A stretch of DNA of 17,473 nucleotides from Bacteroidia bacterium (GTDB lineage: Bacteria; Bacteroidota; Bacteroidia; NS11-12g; UBA9320), in assembly GCA_022425465.1 (NCBI GenBank), contig JAKMFK010000009.1:1-17473 (forward strand), in the 5' to 3' direction. Positions within the stretch are counted from its first letter, which is position 1. Each line of letters begins with the position of its first letter. The notes beneath the pieces are model-generated. The model was not told the DNA's origin and searched no databases. It saw only the letters and a program-made list of their open reading frames with translations. Position numbers and translations under genes: made by a program. Positions 7,178-17,041 of the stretch are shown here, in pieces.

Positions 7178-10100
7178 ATGAATATTTCGAAATCAAAATT
7201 TGTATTTATTAAATACTTATTTTCATTGTTATTTATATCATCAAGTGTTATTGGTTTTGCCCAATGTAGCCCAAAAGTGGTCAGAACTGATGGCACATTG
7301 GGCACATCAGGTACTTTCTGTGAAGGTCAAATTATCTCATTTGAAGCTAACTCGCCTGGATATACTACAACCATTGAGTGGGATTTTGGGTATAACAACA
7401 ATAAAAGTAGTGCTGAAAAACCTACGTTTAACTACCCTGTTGCTGGAACCTACACCGTTACTTTCAAAGGAGACGGATTTGCAGGTCAGTGTACAGAAAC
7501 GTTAACAATAACGATTAAGCCATCGCCAGATATTTATTTCAAACGTTTGAATGACTCTGCTCAGTGTTTCAAAAACAACTTGTTCTGCTTTCAAGACAGT
7601 TCACAAGCACCAAGTGGTTTGATTGTTAGACAAACTTATGTATTCAGTAACGGATTGCGTATAGACTCTATAAACCCTACCTTTCCATACTCGTTTTGTG
7701 TAGATATTTCAGACCCTAGTGGTGGATTTTTTGACTTAGTTATCGAATCCGAAGACTCAAGTGGTTGTGTAAGCAAACTATCATTAAAAGACTATCTATA
7801 TGTTTATCCAAAATTGGGTATAGAATTTCAAAACCTGACACCTAATCCGAATCCGAATTGCGATTCTACATTGGGTGTATATAAAAATATTTCACTCGTT
7901 CCTTTATCAGACATTGACTCTTTCGAATGGGTGTTTGGAGATGGTAATTCTGTAAAAGGTAACTCGACAACTAATACAGAGTGGTGGAACGGCCCAGCTA
8001 ATGACGGAATTATCCGACACATGTACCGAAAAAATGGAACATTTGACGGAACTCTAATTGCATCTGCATACGGATGTAGCGATACGTTTACTTTTAGAGC
8101 GGCAGTTAGTAATATTTTACTAGAACCTAAAATCATATCAACACCAAACCCAGCTTGTACTCCCGACAATCCTATTGATTTTTCCGTACAGGGTCTAAAT
8201 GGAGCAAATGTGAGTTCATTCTTATGGAACTTTGGTAACCCTCCAGCAGGTCCGCCTAACTTTAATGATAGAACTTTAACTCCCAGTTTTGCATATGGAC
8301 CTGGTCCATGGATGATTAGCCTTCGATTACAATCTGGCCCTTGTGATATAACTGTTTATGACACCGTTCAAGTAATTGGTCCTGGATCTACAATTGAAGT
8401 TCCATTTGATAGAGTTGCTGAAGACCAAGCATACCAATGTGTGATAGAAGATACTGTTTGTTTTCCAAACAACTCCTCTTTTTACCAGAATGACTTTAAC
8501 CAATTAGACGAAGATTCTGTTGTATTTTACTACAAATACACCTTCGAACGAGTTTTTGATTTAGGAACTGGTCTTTACAGTTGGCATTATAAAACCTGGG
8601 AAGAAAGACCACGTGGTAATTTCCTACTATCTGATACAACTTACAGTAACTCTGACACAATCAACAAAAATGGATTCAAAGTCTATTATGATGCTACTAA
8701 AGACTCTATAGCCGCAATTAGTGGTGGCGATACGACATGGTATAAAGATTTCTATGCCACTGCTCCTGACGTGAGTTATCGATTCGGTGTCAATGGTAAG
8801 AAACGATTTGTATTTAATTACACCCCACCAGTTGGAAGAGGTGGAGTTGGAATCGGGGATCAAACTGCAATTCCTCCTGCCGTTCAATACAAAGACTACA
8901 GACCGAACGTATGGCGAGTTTGGGATATGGGTGATCAATATGCACCTCAATGTACTACTGATTCCAGACCATGGGTTAACAAAAATGTAGGAATAAACTG
9001 TAATTGGGTAGTTGATAGTGCCCCTTGTCATTGGTATACGCCATGGGATGAAATATATGAGACTTTCCAAGATGGAAGAAATTACACTCAACCATACCGC
9101 GAGACCAGAATATCAAAACCCTTAAGAGAGTGTTATGTGGTAAACATTTATGCTGCTGACACCATGATTGTACCTGGCGATACAGTCCTAACTATTCCAA
9201 TTGACTCATCTTACACTTATCGTGGGGTGAATATTCCAGCAGGGGTAACTTATCCAAAAAACAGGTTAGGTAACTGGATAGTAAGGCGTCCTCCTTCCAA
9301 GTTTTATGGGACCAAGTTTTATTGGGATGCTGCAAGAGACACCTTCGTTGCAATCAATAACATAGTTGACACAACGTATCATAATGAGGACTCACTGGGT
9401 AGAAATAACCCACGCAATGGTAAAGGGAATACTAAATGGACTGTTACTTATCATGACATGGAGTTCTTTATCCCAAATGGTGTTACTATTGATATACTTA
9501 AACTTGATGCCCCAGGTGGAGGCGGTGGTGCTGGTGCTACTAGATCTATTACAGGCCCTAGAAAAGTCATAATTGAAGCTGACGAACAATTCACTTTGTA
9601 CAGTCTTGATTCGATTACACCAACCATTTACATTGAAGAAAATGATCCTGACACTTCTTACGCTCAACCATCTGCATACGTTGTTCAGGAAGAAAGATTT
9701 GGTATTCCCGTAAGAGTTGTAAAACAAGCTGTTTTTGTTGACTCTGCTGGTCACCGAGAAAAATGGTTTACAGATCAAGCAGTATGTTTTAATGTTTCTT
9801 TATGGCAAAAAGACACCATACATCCGTTAATGTGCGAGTCTACAGGAACAAAATCATTAGCTTTAATTCCACCTAATGCTAAAGGTCTTGAATGGGTAAG
9901 TGGAACACCATGTCCATTCGATGGAAATAACTTGAACTATATTTTAACCTTTGATATCTCTGAAACGAAACCAGGTTGTACACAACAATGGTTCGCTGTA
10001 AACTTAGATACCTTCGCTGATCCAAACGCATTTATTCCATACAATGCTGGTCTATTAGCTCCTCCACCTCCAGGTATTCCAATTCCATTTCAACTTCCTT

Positions 10101-12964
10101 ATGATATAAGGGGTAATCTTGGTACTCAATTTGTGAAAGGATACACTCCAGGACAAATAGGTGACCCATATGCAAGAAACCCAATTGGTTCATTTGCACT
10201 AGGGTTAATTGTCGGAAACGGAAAACCTGACCCAAATGGTGGACCTCCAGCTTGTTTAGATACTTTCTATTACCCAGATTTATTCAGAATCCTTCCGCTT
10301 GATGCAAGTTTTGATATTGTATATCCTACTCCAATCAGTACTGCTCCATTACAATACTACATGTGCCCAGGAGATACTGCATACTACCGAATTACCAACC
10401 CAATCCAAGATAGTATCAAAACACTTCGTTGGGCATGGGGATACCAAGGTTTAGGAAAAGGACCAAATTTATCTATCTACGTTGAAGAATTTAAATATTA
10501 TCAGCCATATACTGGTCCAAGACCAAATAGAAACGACAAGAATATTGTCTATAATGGAGAAGACTGGCTGTATAATTATGTAATACGTAGAAATATCACC
10601 GATGTATTAGGAGAAGAATTAATAGATACCATTGTCACATCTATAATTAAAGACTGGAAGATAGTTGCCATCAAAACAAATACCGACCGATTAATTAAAG
10701 ATGCCTTTGAGCAGCTCTTAAACCTTAATTATAATGAAATACCCGCAGAGGATATTCCATATTATCTTGGAGATGGTACCTTTGGTTGTTTGGATACGAC
10801 AGGGATTAGTGCTCTATTCCAATTTGGTAAAGAAGTATATTCTGACAAAACTGGTGAATGGGGTGTAACTCGTGTAGGTGATAAAATATACCGCACTGAT
10901 ACTAGTGTTAATCCAAGTGTTCAAATTGAAACCCAGCACATTCTTCACTTCAGAGATTCCTCAATGCAAGGATTTGACACCCTTATGTTGGATACCAATT
11001 TTGATGGTAGGAAGGACATGCTAACTGGTCTTTATAGACACATCTATAAATACCCAGTAATTACCAACCCAGATGAATGTAACCCTGGAGTAAAAGATAC
11101 GATATATAAAAATGGTAGTGGACCAATGGCCCCTTCACTATTCTTGAATAGTACTCCTGGTTGTGAAGCAAGATCTACAAGACTACTTAATGTAGGATTC
11201 TATAACGACTTCTGGGTAAGCAATGAGAATTTATGTCAGGGTCTTAATCTAGTAATTGAAGATTCATTGAGATATTATCAATATGGAGAACAAGATCCAC
11301 TAACCTACCCAATTCACGATTTCCCATTATGGCAAACTAGATATATTACCAATAAGGAAACCTATCGAGCAGATTGGGATATTAATGATGGGCAATTTGA
11401 TAGTACACGTTCTATTATCCTAAACCACACATATACAGATCCAGGAGAATATACAATCACAGTTGTGGCTGAGGATAGTATTGGTTGTACGGACACTACT
11501 TTCTTAAAAGCATATGTCTCAAAAGTTATCCCTGGATTCGATTTTGGAAGCGAAATTGTTAATTGTGCATCCATTATTAATTTCCAAGACACTACTTCAG
11601 TGATTGACCCATGTGCTGCAAAAGATACATGTTCAAATGGAACCGACTTATCTTGTGAAAAAATCATTGCATGGGAATGGGATTTCGGTGATGGGACTCG
11701 AAAAAGTATTCTTCAAAATCCATCTCATAACTATACATCTGGTGGAACTTATACTGTAACACTTATTGTTACAACTCAACTTGGATGTATAGATAGTATC
11801 AAACGCCAAATATTTATTCCTGGTCCACAACCAAGATTCGAATTTGATAATGATGTTTGGAATACCAATGATACTGCTGTTATCTGTGTGAATGATTTAG
11901 TCAATCTAAAAAATACAAGTCAAGGAGATGTTACAAACCCTAAATTCCAAATCATTTGGGGAGATGGAAGTAACGATCCTCCTGGTGATATAGACTCTGT
12001 ATTTGGACATGTTTACACAACACCAGGAACTTATGAATTATTCTTAATCCAAGAAGATGAAGTACCAGGTACGGGTGATCGTTGTTCTAGAATTTTCCCA
12101 GACACAAACCCTGATTTATTGATTCAACGTCGAATTGTGGTTATAGTTAATCCTCGTCCTGAAGTAGAAATCACTGCATCAGACACGGTAGTTTGTCCAG
12201 ATGACCCTATAACATTCACAGGTATTTTAGATGACCGATATATCAGATTAAAATGGTTGATGGGATACAATGATGATGAAATCAATGAAAATGTACCTGA
12301 CACAACCGTTACATACGCTTATCCTAACCCTGGTGTATATGAAGTTATTCTAGCACCAGAATACGATGAGCTACCAAGATGTTGGGATCGAGACACGATA
12401 CGTGTTCGAGTAGTAGACGTAAAAGCAAGCTTTGATATTGATAGTTCAGCTAGACCTGAGTTCTGCTTCACTAATACATCTACTGGAGCTATTAGCTACA
12501 AATGGACATTCGAAGAAAATGATCCTGAGCCAGATGGTTCTAGTGAAGAAACTGACCCATGCTACAACTGGGATGAACGTAAAGGTGTCTACCAAGTTTG
12601 TTTGACTGCAACTAGCTCAGAAGGTTGTGAGGACGACACTTGTCAGACCATATCCAATACATTCTTAAGACGACTTGTACCATACAATGTCTTTACTCCA
12701 AACAGCGACGATGACAAGAATACTGAATTCGTAATTGAAGGTGAAAGCCTTGATGAATACGAAATCAAAATCTTTAATCGATGGGGTGAGTCTGTCTTCA
12801 AGTCTACTGATATTAACTACTCTTGGAACGGTAGAATAAACAATACAGGAGAAGAATGTCCGGAAGGAACCTACTTCTACATCATAAACTATACATTTAA
12901 GTTTGGTGAGAAAAATGAAGGTAAAGGACCAATTGAAGGTTCTGTAGACTTGATTAGAAATTAA
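7178..12964 (+). CDS. Giant secreted multi-PKD protein with T9SS type-B sorting domain
   Basis: About 1,928 residues, predicted surface-exposed or secreted by T9SS. The ATG at 7178 begins a textbook signal peptide (ISKSK, then a hydrophobic stretch ending VIGFAQ, cleavage near residue 29); ATGs at 7124 and 7127 are alternatives that only add a polar leader. PKD-like cores centre near residues 68 (EWDFGYN), 251 (EWVFGDG), 350 (LWNFGNP), 1400 (DWDINDG), 1501 (EWDFGDG), 1594 (IWGDGS), 1693 (KWLMGYN) and 1776 (KWTFEEN). A region of about 950 residues (420-1380) lacks clear PKD cores, is rich in Tyr, Trp and Pro, holds a GGGGGAGA run and one internal repeat. Residues 1836-1928 are the sorting domain (NVFTPNSDD, FNRWGESVF, YSWNGRINN, VDLIRN). 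It follows the putative anti-sigma gene by 65 bases and ends at a strong terminator. Likely adhesin or surface-matrix protein; ligand unknown. Confidence 0.88.
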   Translation: MNISKSKFVFIKYLFSLLFISSSVIGFAQCSPKVVRTDGTLGTSGTFCEGQIISFEANSPGYTTTIEWDFGYNNNKSSAEKPTFNYPVAGTYTVTFKGDGFAGQCTETLTITIKPSPDIYFKRLNDSAQCFKNNLFCFQDSSQAPSGLIVRQTYVFSNGLRIDSINPTFPYSFCVDISDPSGGFFDLVIESEDSSGCVSKLSLKDYLYVYPKLGIEFQNLTPNPNPNCDSTLGVYKNISLVPLSDIDSFEWVFGDGNSVKGNSTTNTEWWNGPANDGIIRHMYRKNGTFDGTLIASAYGCSDTFTFRAAVSNILLEPKIISTPNPACTPDNPIDFSVQGLNGANVSSFLWNFGNPPAGPPNFNDRTLTPSFAYGPGPWMISLRLQSGPCDITVYDTVQVIGPGSTIEVPFDRVAEDQAYQCVIEDTVCFPNNSSFYQNDFNQLDEDSVVFYYKYTFERVFDLGTGLYSWHYKTWEERPRGNFLLSDTTYSNSDTINKNGFKVYYDATKDSIAAISGGDTTWYKDFYATAPDVSYRFGVNGKKRFVFNYTPPVGRGGVGIGDQTAIPPAVQYKDYRPNVWRVWDMGDQYAPQCTTDSRPWVNKNVGINCNWVVDSAPCHWYTPWDEIYETFQDGRNYTQPYRETRISKPLRECYVVNIYAADTMIVPGDTVLTIPIDSSYTYRGVNIPAGVTYPKNRLGNWIVRRPPSKFYGTKFYWDAARDTFVAINNIVDTTYHNEDSLGRNNPRNGKGNTKWTVTYHDMEFFIPNGVTIDILKLDAPGGGGGAGATRSITGPRKVIIEADEQFTLYSLDSITPTIYIEENDPDTSYAQPSAYVVQEERFGIPVRVVKQAVFVDSAGHREKWFTDQAVCFNVSLWQKDTIHPLMCESTGTKSLALIPPNAKGLEWVSGTPCPFDGNNLNYILTFDISETKPGCTQQWFAVNLDTFADPNAFIPYNAGLLAPPPPGIPIPFQLPYDIRGNLGTQFVKGYTPGQIGDPYARNPIGSFALGLIVGNGKPDPNGGPPACLDTFYYPDLFRILPLDASFDIVYPTPISTAPLQYYMCPGDTAYYRITNPIQDSIKTLRWAWGYQGLGKGPNLSIYVEEFKYYQPYTGPRPNRNDKNIVYNGEDWLYNYVIRRNITDVLGEELIDTIVTSIIKDWKIVAIKTNTDRLIKDAFEQLLNLNYNEIPAEDIPYYLGDGTFGCLDTTGISALFQFGKEVYSDKTGEWGVTRVGDKIYRTDTSVNPSVQIETQHILHFRDSSMQGFDTLMLDTNFDGRKDMLTGLYRHIYKYPVITNPDECNPGVKDTIYKNGSGPMAPSLFLNSTPGCEARSTRLLNVGFYNDFWVSNENLCQGLNLVIEDSLRYYQYGEQDPLTYPIHDFPLWQTRYITNKETYRADWDINDGQFDSTRSIILNHTYTDPGEYTITVVAEDSIGCTDTTFLKAYVSKVIPGFDFGSEIVNCASIINFQDTTSVIDPCAAKDTCSNGTDLSCEKIIAWEWDFGDGTRKSILQNPSHNYTSGGTYTVTLIVTTQLGCIDSIKRQIFIPGPQPRFEFDNDVWNTNDTAVICVNDLVNLKNTSQGDVTNPKFQIIWGDGSNDPPGDIDSVFGHVYTTPGTYELFLIQEDEVPGTGDRCSRIFPDTNPDLLIQRRIVVIVNPRPEVEITASDTVVCPDDPITFTGILDDRYIRLKWLMGYNDDEINENVPDTTVTYAYPNPGVYEVILAPEYDELPRCWDRDTIRVRVVDVKASFDIDSSARPEFCFTNTSTGAISYKWTFEENDPEPDGSSEETDPCYNWDERKGVYQVCLTATSSEGCEDDTCQTISNTFLRRLVPYNVFTPNSDDDKNTEFVIEGESLDEYEIKIFNRWGESVFKSTDINYSWNGRINNTGEECPEGTYFYIINYTFKFGEKNEGKGPIEGSVDLIRN

Positions 12965-12986
12965 TCTGTAATTCTATATCACATTG

Positions 12987-13017
12987 AAAAACCATTCGCT
13001 TAGGCGAATGGTTTTTT
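12987..13017 (+). terminator. Intrinsic terminator after the giant PKD gene
   Basis: A perfect inverted repeat, 12987-12999 with 13004-13016, has loop TTAG and the core ACCATTCGC/GCGAATGGT, followed by a run of six T. It lies 22 bases after the stop at 12964 and before the metH riboswitch, so it ends the sigma operon and insulates metH. The A-rich left arm could also support weak termination from the other strand. Confidence 0.92.
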
Positions 13018-13022
13018 ATTTA

Positions 13023-13055
13023 TTGAATCAATTTAAAATAAATTATGTTGATTTG
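13023..13055 (+). promoter_or_regulatory. Probable promoter of the SAM riboswitch-metH transcript
   Basis: TTG at 13023-13025, a 22-base spacer, and TTGATTTG at 13048-13055, one mismatch from TAnnTTTG. The predicted start about 5-7 bases later would fall almost exactly at the 5' strand of riboswitch stem P1 (13061), which supports the placement. The box is imperfect. Confidence 0.45.
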
Positions 13056-13060
13056 CAGTG

Positions 13061-13163
13061 CTTATTATGAAAGACTGAGGGATTAGGCCCATAGACGTCT
13101 TGGCAACCTGAGTATTCAAATATCAAGGTGCTACATCCTATCCCACAATTGGGAGAAGATAAG
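13061..13163 (+). ncRNA. SAM-I (S-box) riboswitch controlling metH
   Basis: The conserved SAM-I core is readable: GAGGGATTAGGCCC (13077-13090), GGCAACC (13102-13108) and AAGGTGCTA (13125-13133). Stem P1 pairs CTTATT (13061-13066) with GATAAG (13158-13163). P2 pairs AAGAC (13071-13075) with GTCTT (13096-13100). P3 uses ACCT (13106-13109) and AGGT (13126-13129). P4 pairs TCCC (13141-13144) with GGGA (13151-13154). S-adenosylmethionine binding normally switches such genes off. No hairpin with a U-run lies between P1 and the ATG at 13203, so a transcriptional terminator is not evident; control may act on translation or by another route. The rest of 12965-13202 holds only the terminator, the promoter and a 39-base leader. 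Confidence 0.93.
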
Positions 13164-13202
13164 TGTTCTATAAACCTAGTTGTACTCACTCATTTAATAA
13201 TT

Positions 13203-15860
13203 ATGACAAGACAATTAGAAAATTACCTTCGATTAAGTGGTTTAGAACCATTAGTTAAATCTCCCAATATTAATTTTATGAATATTGGTGAACGAACTAA
13301 CATTACGGGTTCTAAGAAATTTGCTCGCTTAATTTTAAATGACCAATATGATGAAGCAATAGATGTTGCACGCCAACAAGTAGAGAATGGAGCTCAAATC
13401 ATCGATATTAATATGGATGAAGGAATGCTTGATGGTAAGTCAGCAATGATTAAATTCCTAAACCTTATTGCTGCAGAACCTGATATTTCTAGGGTCCCAG
13501 TTATGATTGATTCTAGTAAATGGGAAATAATCGAGGCTGGACTTAAAGTTATACAAGGTAAAGGAATTGTCAACTCAATAAGTCTCAAAGATGGAGAAGA
13601 AGAGTTCACTAAAAGAGCAAAGAAAATCAAATGGTATGGAGCAGCAACCGTAATCATGGCATTTGATGAAGAAGGACAAGCGGATACATTAGAAAAACGA
13701 ATAGCTATCTGTAAACGAAGCTATGAAATCCTAACAAATAAAGTCCTATTTCCACCTCAGGATATCATTTTTGATCCTAATATTTTAACAGTTGCTACAG
13801 GTATTGAGGAACACAATAATTATGCTGTAGATTTTATTGAAGCAACACGTTGGATAAAAGAAAATTTACCATTTGCAAAAGTGAGTGGCGGAATAAGCAA
13901 CATCTCATTTAGTTTTAGAGGAAATAATATCATTCGAGAAGCAATGCATTCTGCATTTCTCTATCATGCCATAAAAGCCGGCTTAGATATGGGAATTGTC
14001 AATGCGGGTATGATTGAAGTATATGAAGAATTACCAAAAGATATTCTTGAAGCAGTTGAAGATGTTCTACTAAACAGACATCAAGACGCAACTGAAAATT
14101 TAATCGCTCTAGCAGAAGTAGTTAAAGGTGATGGGAAAAAAATAGTACAAGACTTAAGCTGGAGGAATGAAAATGTTTATGAACGATTAAAATACTCTCT
14201 TATCAAAGGGATAACAGAATATATTGAAGAGGATACAGAAGAAGTTCGACAACAGCTTAATAAACCCATAGAGGTTATAGAAGGCCCTCTCATGGCTGGA
14301 ATGAGTGTAGTAGGTGACTTGTTTGGAAGTGGGAAAATGTTCCTACCTCAAGTAGTTAAAAGTGCACGTGTGATGAAAAAGTCTGTAGCTTATCTGCAAC
14401 CATATCTAGAAGCAGAAAAAAGTGAAGGAAACACACAAGGAAAAATACTACTAGCAACTGTAAAAGGAGATGTTCACGATATTGGGAAAAATATTGTAGG
14501 AGTTGTATTAGCTTGTAACAATTATCAAATCATTGATCTTGGTGTTATGGTTCCAACGAATACTATTATTGATGCTGCAATTGAACACAACGTCGATATA
14601 ATTGGACTGAGTGGATTGATAACTCCCAGTCTAGAAGAAATGGTCAATATAGCTGATGAGATGGAAAGAAGGTCACTTAAAATACCTATCTTAATTGGTG
14701 GTGCAACAACCTCTCGAATGCATACTGCAGTAAAAGTTGCTCCAAAATATTCTGGCCCAGTAATTCATGTTTTAGATGCATCTCGTTCTGTTCCCGTTGC
14801 GGGTCAACTCATCGGAGAAAAAACACAAGAAAACTTTATTTCACAGATTAAATCAGAATATAGACAACTTGCTACTCAACACGCAGCCCGACAATCTGAA
14901 AAAAAGATACTGCCTTTTAATGAATGTCTAGCTAATAAATTGACCCTAGATTGGAACAACTATACCCCACCTAAACCAAATAACCTAGGGATTGAACTAC
15001 TTGAAGATTTTGATTTATCATTACTTAAGGACTATATCGATTGGACTCCATTCTTTTCAACTTGGGAACTTAAAGGCAAATACCCCGATATTTTTAAAGA
15101 TGTGTATGTTGGGGATGAAGCAAAAAAACTGTTTAAGGACGCCCAACTCATGCTTGATCGATTAATCTCTAAAAAAATACTTAAAGCTAACGGAGTTGTA
15201 GGAATTTTTGAAGCCTATGAAAAAAATGGAGATGTGATTCTTCCAAACGAAGAAGTAACATTTAACTTTTTACGTCAGCAAAGAAAAATGGGTAATAATA
15301 TCTCTAACAGATCTTTAGCTGACTATATTGTTCCAAAAGAATTGAATAAAAAAGATTATATCGGAGCATTTGCGGTTACTACAGGAATTGGAATTGAACG
15401 TATCATAGAGAAATATGAAAAAGATCAAGATGATTATAATTCCATTCTTGTAAAAGCAATTGCTGATCGACTTGCCGAAGCATTTGCTGAATATTTACAT
15501 GAATATGTGCGAAAGAAAATGTGGGGCTACGCATCAAATGAATCATTGGATAATGAACTTCTCATTAGAGAAAAGTATCAAGGTATAAGACCTGCTCCAG
15601 GTTACCCAGCGTGTCCAGATCACACCGAAAAGGAAAAACTTTGGAAATTGCTTGATGTTGAAAATCGTACAGATATTAGCTTAACTGAAAGTTATGCGAT
15701 GTTCCCAACAGCAGCAGTATCCGGATTTTATTTTTCTCATCCTGAAAGTAAATACTTTGCCGTTGGTAAAATTGGTGATGATCAACTCGTCAATTATGCA
15801 AAACGTAAAAATGTATCATACGATTACGCAAAAAAATGGTTGAGCCCAAATTTACTATAA
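13203..15860 (+). CDS. metH: Cobalamin-dependent methionine synthase lacking the homocysteine domain (split MetH, C-terminal subunit)
   Basis: 885 residues, against about 1,227 for E. coli MetH. The methyltetrahydrofolate-binding barrel starts at once (FMNIGERTN, 25-33) and runs to about 310. The helical cap and cobalamin domain follow, with D423-V-H425-D-I-G428, where H425 is the expected cobalt ligand, and the SGLITPS loop. The C-terminal AdoMet reactivation domain has R796[11 protein letters not shown]807 and ends with [11 protein letters not shown]. The N-terminal homocysteine/zinc domain is absent, so a separate homocysteine methyltransferase subunit must supply it; such split MetH is common in Bacteroidota. 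The ATG at 13203 fits the family N-terminus; an upstream in-frame GTG at 13128 falls inside the riboswitch. It transfers the methyl group of 5-methyl-THF to homocysteine and regenerates THF. Regulated by the SAM-I riboswitch directly upstream. Confidence 0.95.
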   Translation: MTRQLENYLRLSGLEPLVKSPNINFMNIGERTNITGSKKFARLILNDQYDEAIDVARQQVENGAQIIDINMDEGMLDGKSAMIKFLNLIAAEPDISRVPVMIDSSKWEIIEAGLKVIQGKGIVNSISLKDGEEEFTKRAKKIKWYGAATVIMAFDEEGQADTLEKRIAICKRSYEILTNKVLFPPQDIIFDPNILTVATGIEEHNNYAVDFIEATRWIKENLPFAKVSGGISNISFSFRGNNIIREAMHSAFLYHAIKAGLDMGIVNAGMIEVYEELPKDILEAVEDVLLNRHQDATENLIALAEVVKGDGKKIVQDLSWRNENVYERLKYSLIKGITEYIEEDTEEVRQQLNKPIEVIEGPLMAGMSVVGDLFGSGKMFLPQVVKSARVMKKSVAYLQPYLEAEKSEGNTQGKILLATVKGDVHDIGKNIVGVVLACNNYQIIDLGVMVPTNTIIDAAIEHNVDIIGLSGLITPSLEEMVNIADEMERRSLKIPILIGGATTSRMHTAVKVAPKYSGPVIHVLDASRSVPVAGQLIGEKTQENFISQIKSEYRQLATQHAARQSEKKILPFNECLANKLTLDWNNYTPPKPNNLGIELLEDFDLSLLKDYIDWTPFFSTWELKGKYPDIFKDVYVGDEAKKLFKDAQLMLDRLISKKILKANGVVGIFEAYEKNGDVILPNEEVTFNFLRQQRKMGNNISNRSLADYIVPKELNKKDYIGAFAVTTGIGIERIIEKYEKDQDDYNSILVKAIADRLAEAFAEYLHEYVRKKMWGYASNESLDNELLIREKYQGIRPAPGYPACPDHTEKEKLWKLLDVENRTDISLTESYAMFPTAAVSGFYFSHPESKYFAVGKIGDDQLVNYAKRKNVSYDYAKKWLSPNLL

Positions 15861-15932
15861 AAGTAATACCAATAATATAAATCAATATTAGGTAGTTCTG
15901 CTACATACTCGCATCTTTGTGAAGGTCAAAAA

Positions 15933-17039
15933 ATGAATATAGGTATACTTTGTTACCCAACCTATGGGGGAAGCGGCGTCATTGCTACAGAATTAGGTAA
16001 AGCACTGGCTGAAAAAGGTCATACTATTCACTTTATATCCTATAATCAGCCCGTTAGACTTGATGCGTTCAATGAGAATTTATTTTTCCATGAAGTTCGT
16101 TTTAATAACTATCCGCTTTTTAAATACCCCCCATACGAAACAGTTCTAACTAGTAAAATTGTTGATGTAGTAAAAAGTCACAAACTTGATGTACTTCACG
16201 TTCATTATGCCATACCTCATGCTGCGGCCGCAGTAATGGCAAAAAGTATTCTAAAAAAAATTGGCGTAAAAATTAAAATAGTCACTACACTTCATGGAAC
16301 AGACATAACACTTGTAGGTAAAGATAAAAGTTTTGAGCCTGTAGTCAGTCATTCGCTATTTGAAAGTGATGTTGTTACTGCTGTTTCTAATAGCCTTAAA
16401 CTAGAAACGTATAAGTATTTTAATTATGATGGTGACATACACGTTGTTCCTAATTTTATTGATTTCCAAAGATTTAATAAACAACCCAGAGATCACTTCA
16501 AAGAGATTATAGCTCCTAATAACGAAAAAATTATCGTTCACACATCCAATTTCAGAAAAGTAAAAAGAGTACCTGATGTTCTTGAGGTTTATAAAAAAAT
16601 AGCAAATGAAGTACCTGCTAAAATGCTTTTCATAGGAGATGGCCCAGAGAGAAATAGCATAGAAAAAGAGTGCATGTCTTGTGACATGTGTGAAGATGTC
16701 ACATTTTTGGGGAAACAAGAGGCTGTTGAAGAAATATTAAGTATAGCCGATCTTTTTATTATTCCTTCTGAAACTGAAAGTTTTGGACTTGCCGCATTAG
16801 AAGCTATGGCTTGTGAGGTTCCTGTAATTAGCACAAATGGTGGCGGACTTAAAGAGGTTAATATAGACGGAGTAACAGGATTTACTAGTGATGTTGGAGA
16901 TACTGATAAAATGGCAAAAGATGCACTCCATATACTTAAAGAGGAAAATTTAAGCCAGTTCAAGGCACTTGCTAAAATGCAATCACTTAAATTTAAATTG
17001 GATACTATTCTCCCTATTTACGAGAAACTCTACCAATAG
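15933..17039 (+). CDS. bshA: N-acetyl-alpha-D-glucosaminyl L-malate synthase, bacillithiol step 1
   Basis: A 368-residue GT4-family, GT-B fold glycosyltransferase. It joins GlcNAc from UDP-GlcNAc to L-malate, the first step of bacillithiol synthesis in the cytosol. The N-terminus IGILCYPTYGGSGVIATELG (3-22) and the motifs VLHVHYAIPHAAAA, TTLHGTDITLVG and KSFEPVVSHSLFESDVVTAVS are characteristic of BshA rather than generic GT4 enzymes. The GT4 EX7E motif is E282-SFGLAAL-E290, followed by EVPVISTNGGG for nucleotide-sugar binding. Length is normal for the family. No bshB or bshC is in the window. The gap to metH is 72 bases with no clear terminator, so readthrough from metH is possible; AAGG lies about 8 bases before the ATG, and CATCTTTG (15912-15919) is a one-mismatch -7 box. 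It converges on the next gene with 2 bases between stops. Confidence 0.93.
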   Translation: MNIGILCYPTYGGSGVIATELGKALAEKGHTIHFISYNQPVRLDAFNENLFFHEVRFNNYPLFKYPPYETVLTSKIVDVVKSHKLDVLHVHYAIPHAAAAVMAKSILKKIGVKIKIVTTLHGTDITLVGKDKSFEPVVSHSLFESDVVTAVSNSLKLETYKYFNYDGDIHVVPNFIDFQRFNKQPRDHFKEIIAPNNEKIIVHTSNFRKVKRVPDVLEVYKKIANEVPAKMLFIGDGPERNSIEKECMSCDMCEDVTFLGKQEAVEEILSIADLFIIPSETESFGLAALEAMACEVPVISTNGGGLKEVNIDGVTGFTSDVGDTDKMAKDALHILKEENLSQFKALAKMQSLKFKLDTILPIYEKLYQ

Positions 17040-17041
17040 GT

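Noticed and set aside
8627..9091. 154-residue minus-strand open frame
   Set aside because: It lies wholly within the giant PKD gene, has no recognisable motif, and reads as the antisense of a coding region. The same applies to minus-strand frames at 7828-8169, 9392-9778 and 11362-11667.
13128..13202. GTG start extending metH by 25 residues
   Set aside because: The extension falls within the SAM-I aptamer (P3/P4 region), has no family resemblance, and [13 protein letters not shown] at 13203 fits the expected start.
15868..15893. Imperfect inverted repeat after metH (ACCAATA ... TATTAGGT)
   Set aside because: The arms are AT-rich with a bulge and no T-run follows, so I do not call it a terminator.
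16401..16963. Two overlapping minus-strand open frames inside bshA
   Set aside because: They lie opposite strongly conserved bshA motifs (EX7E and the NGGG loop), so they are shadows of that gene.
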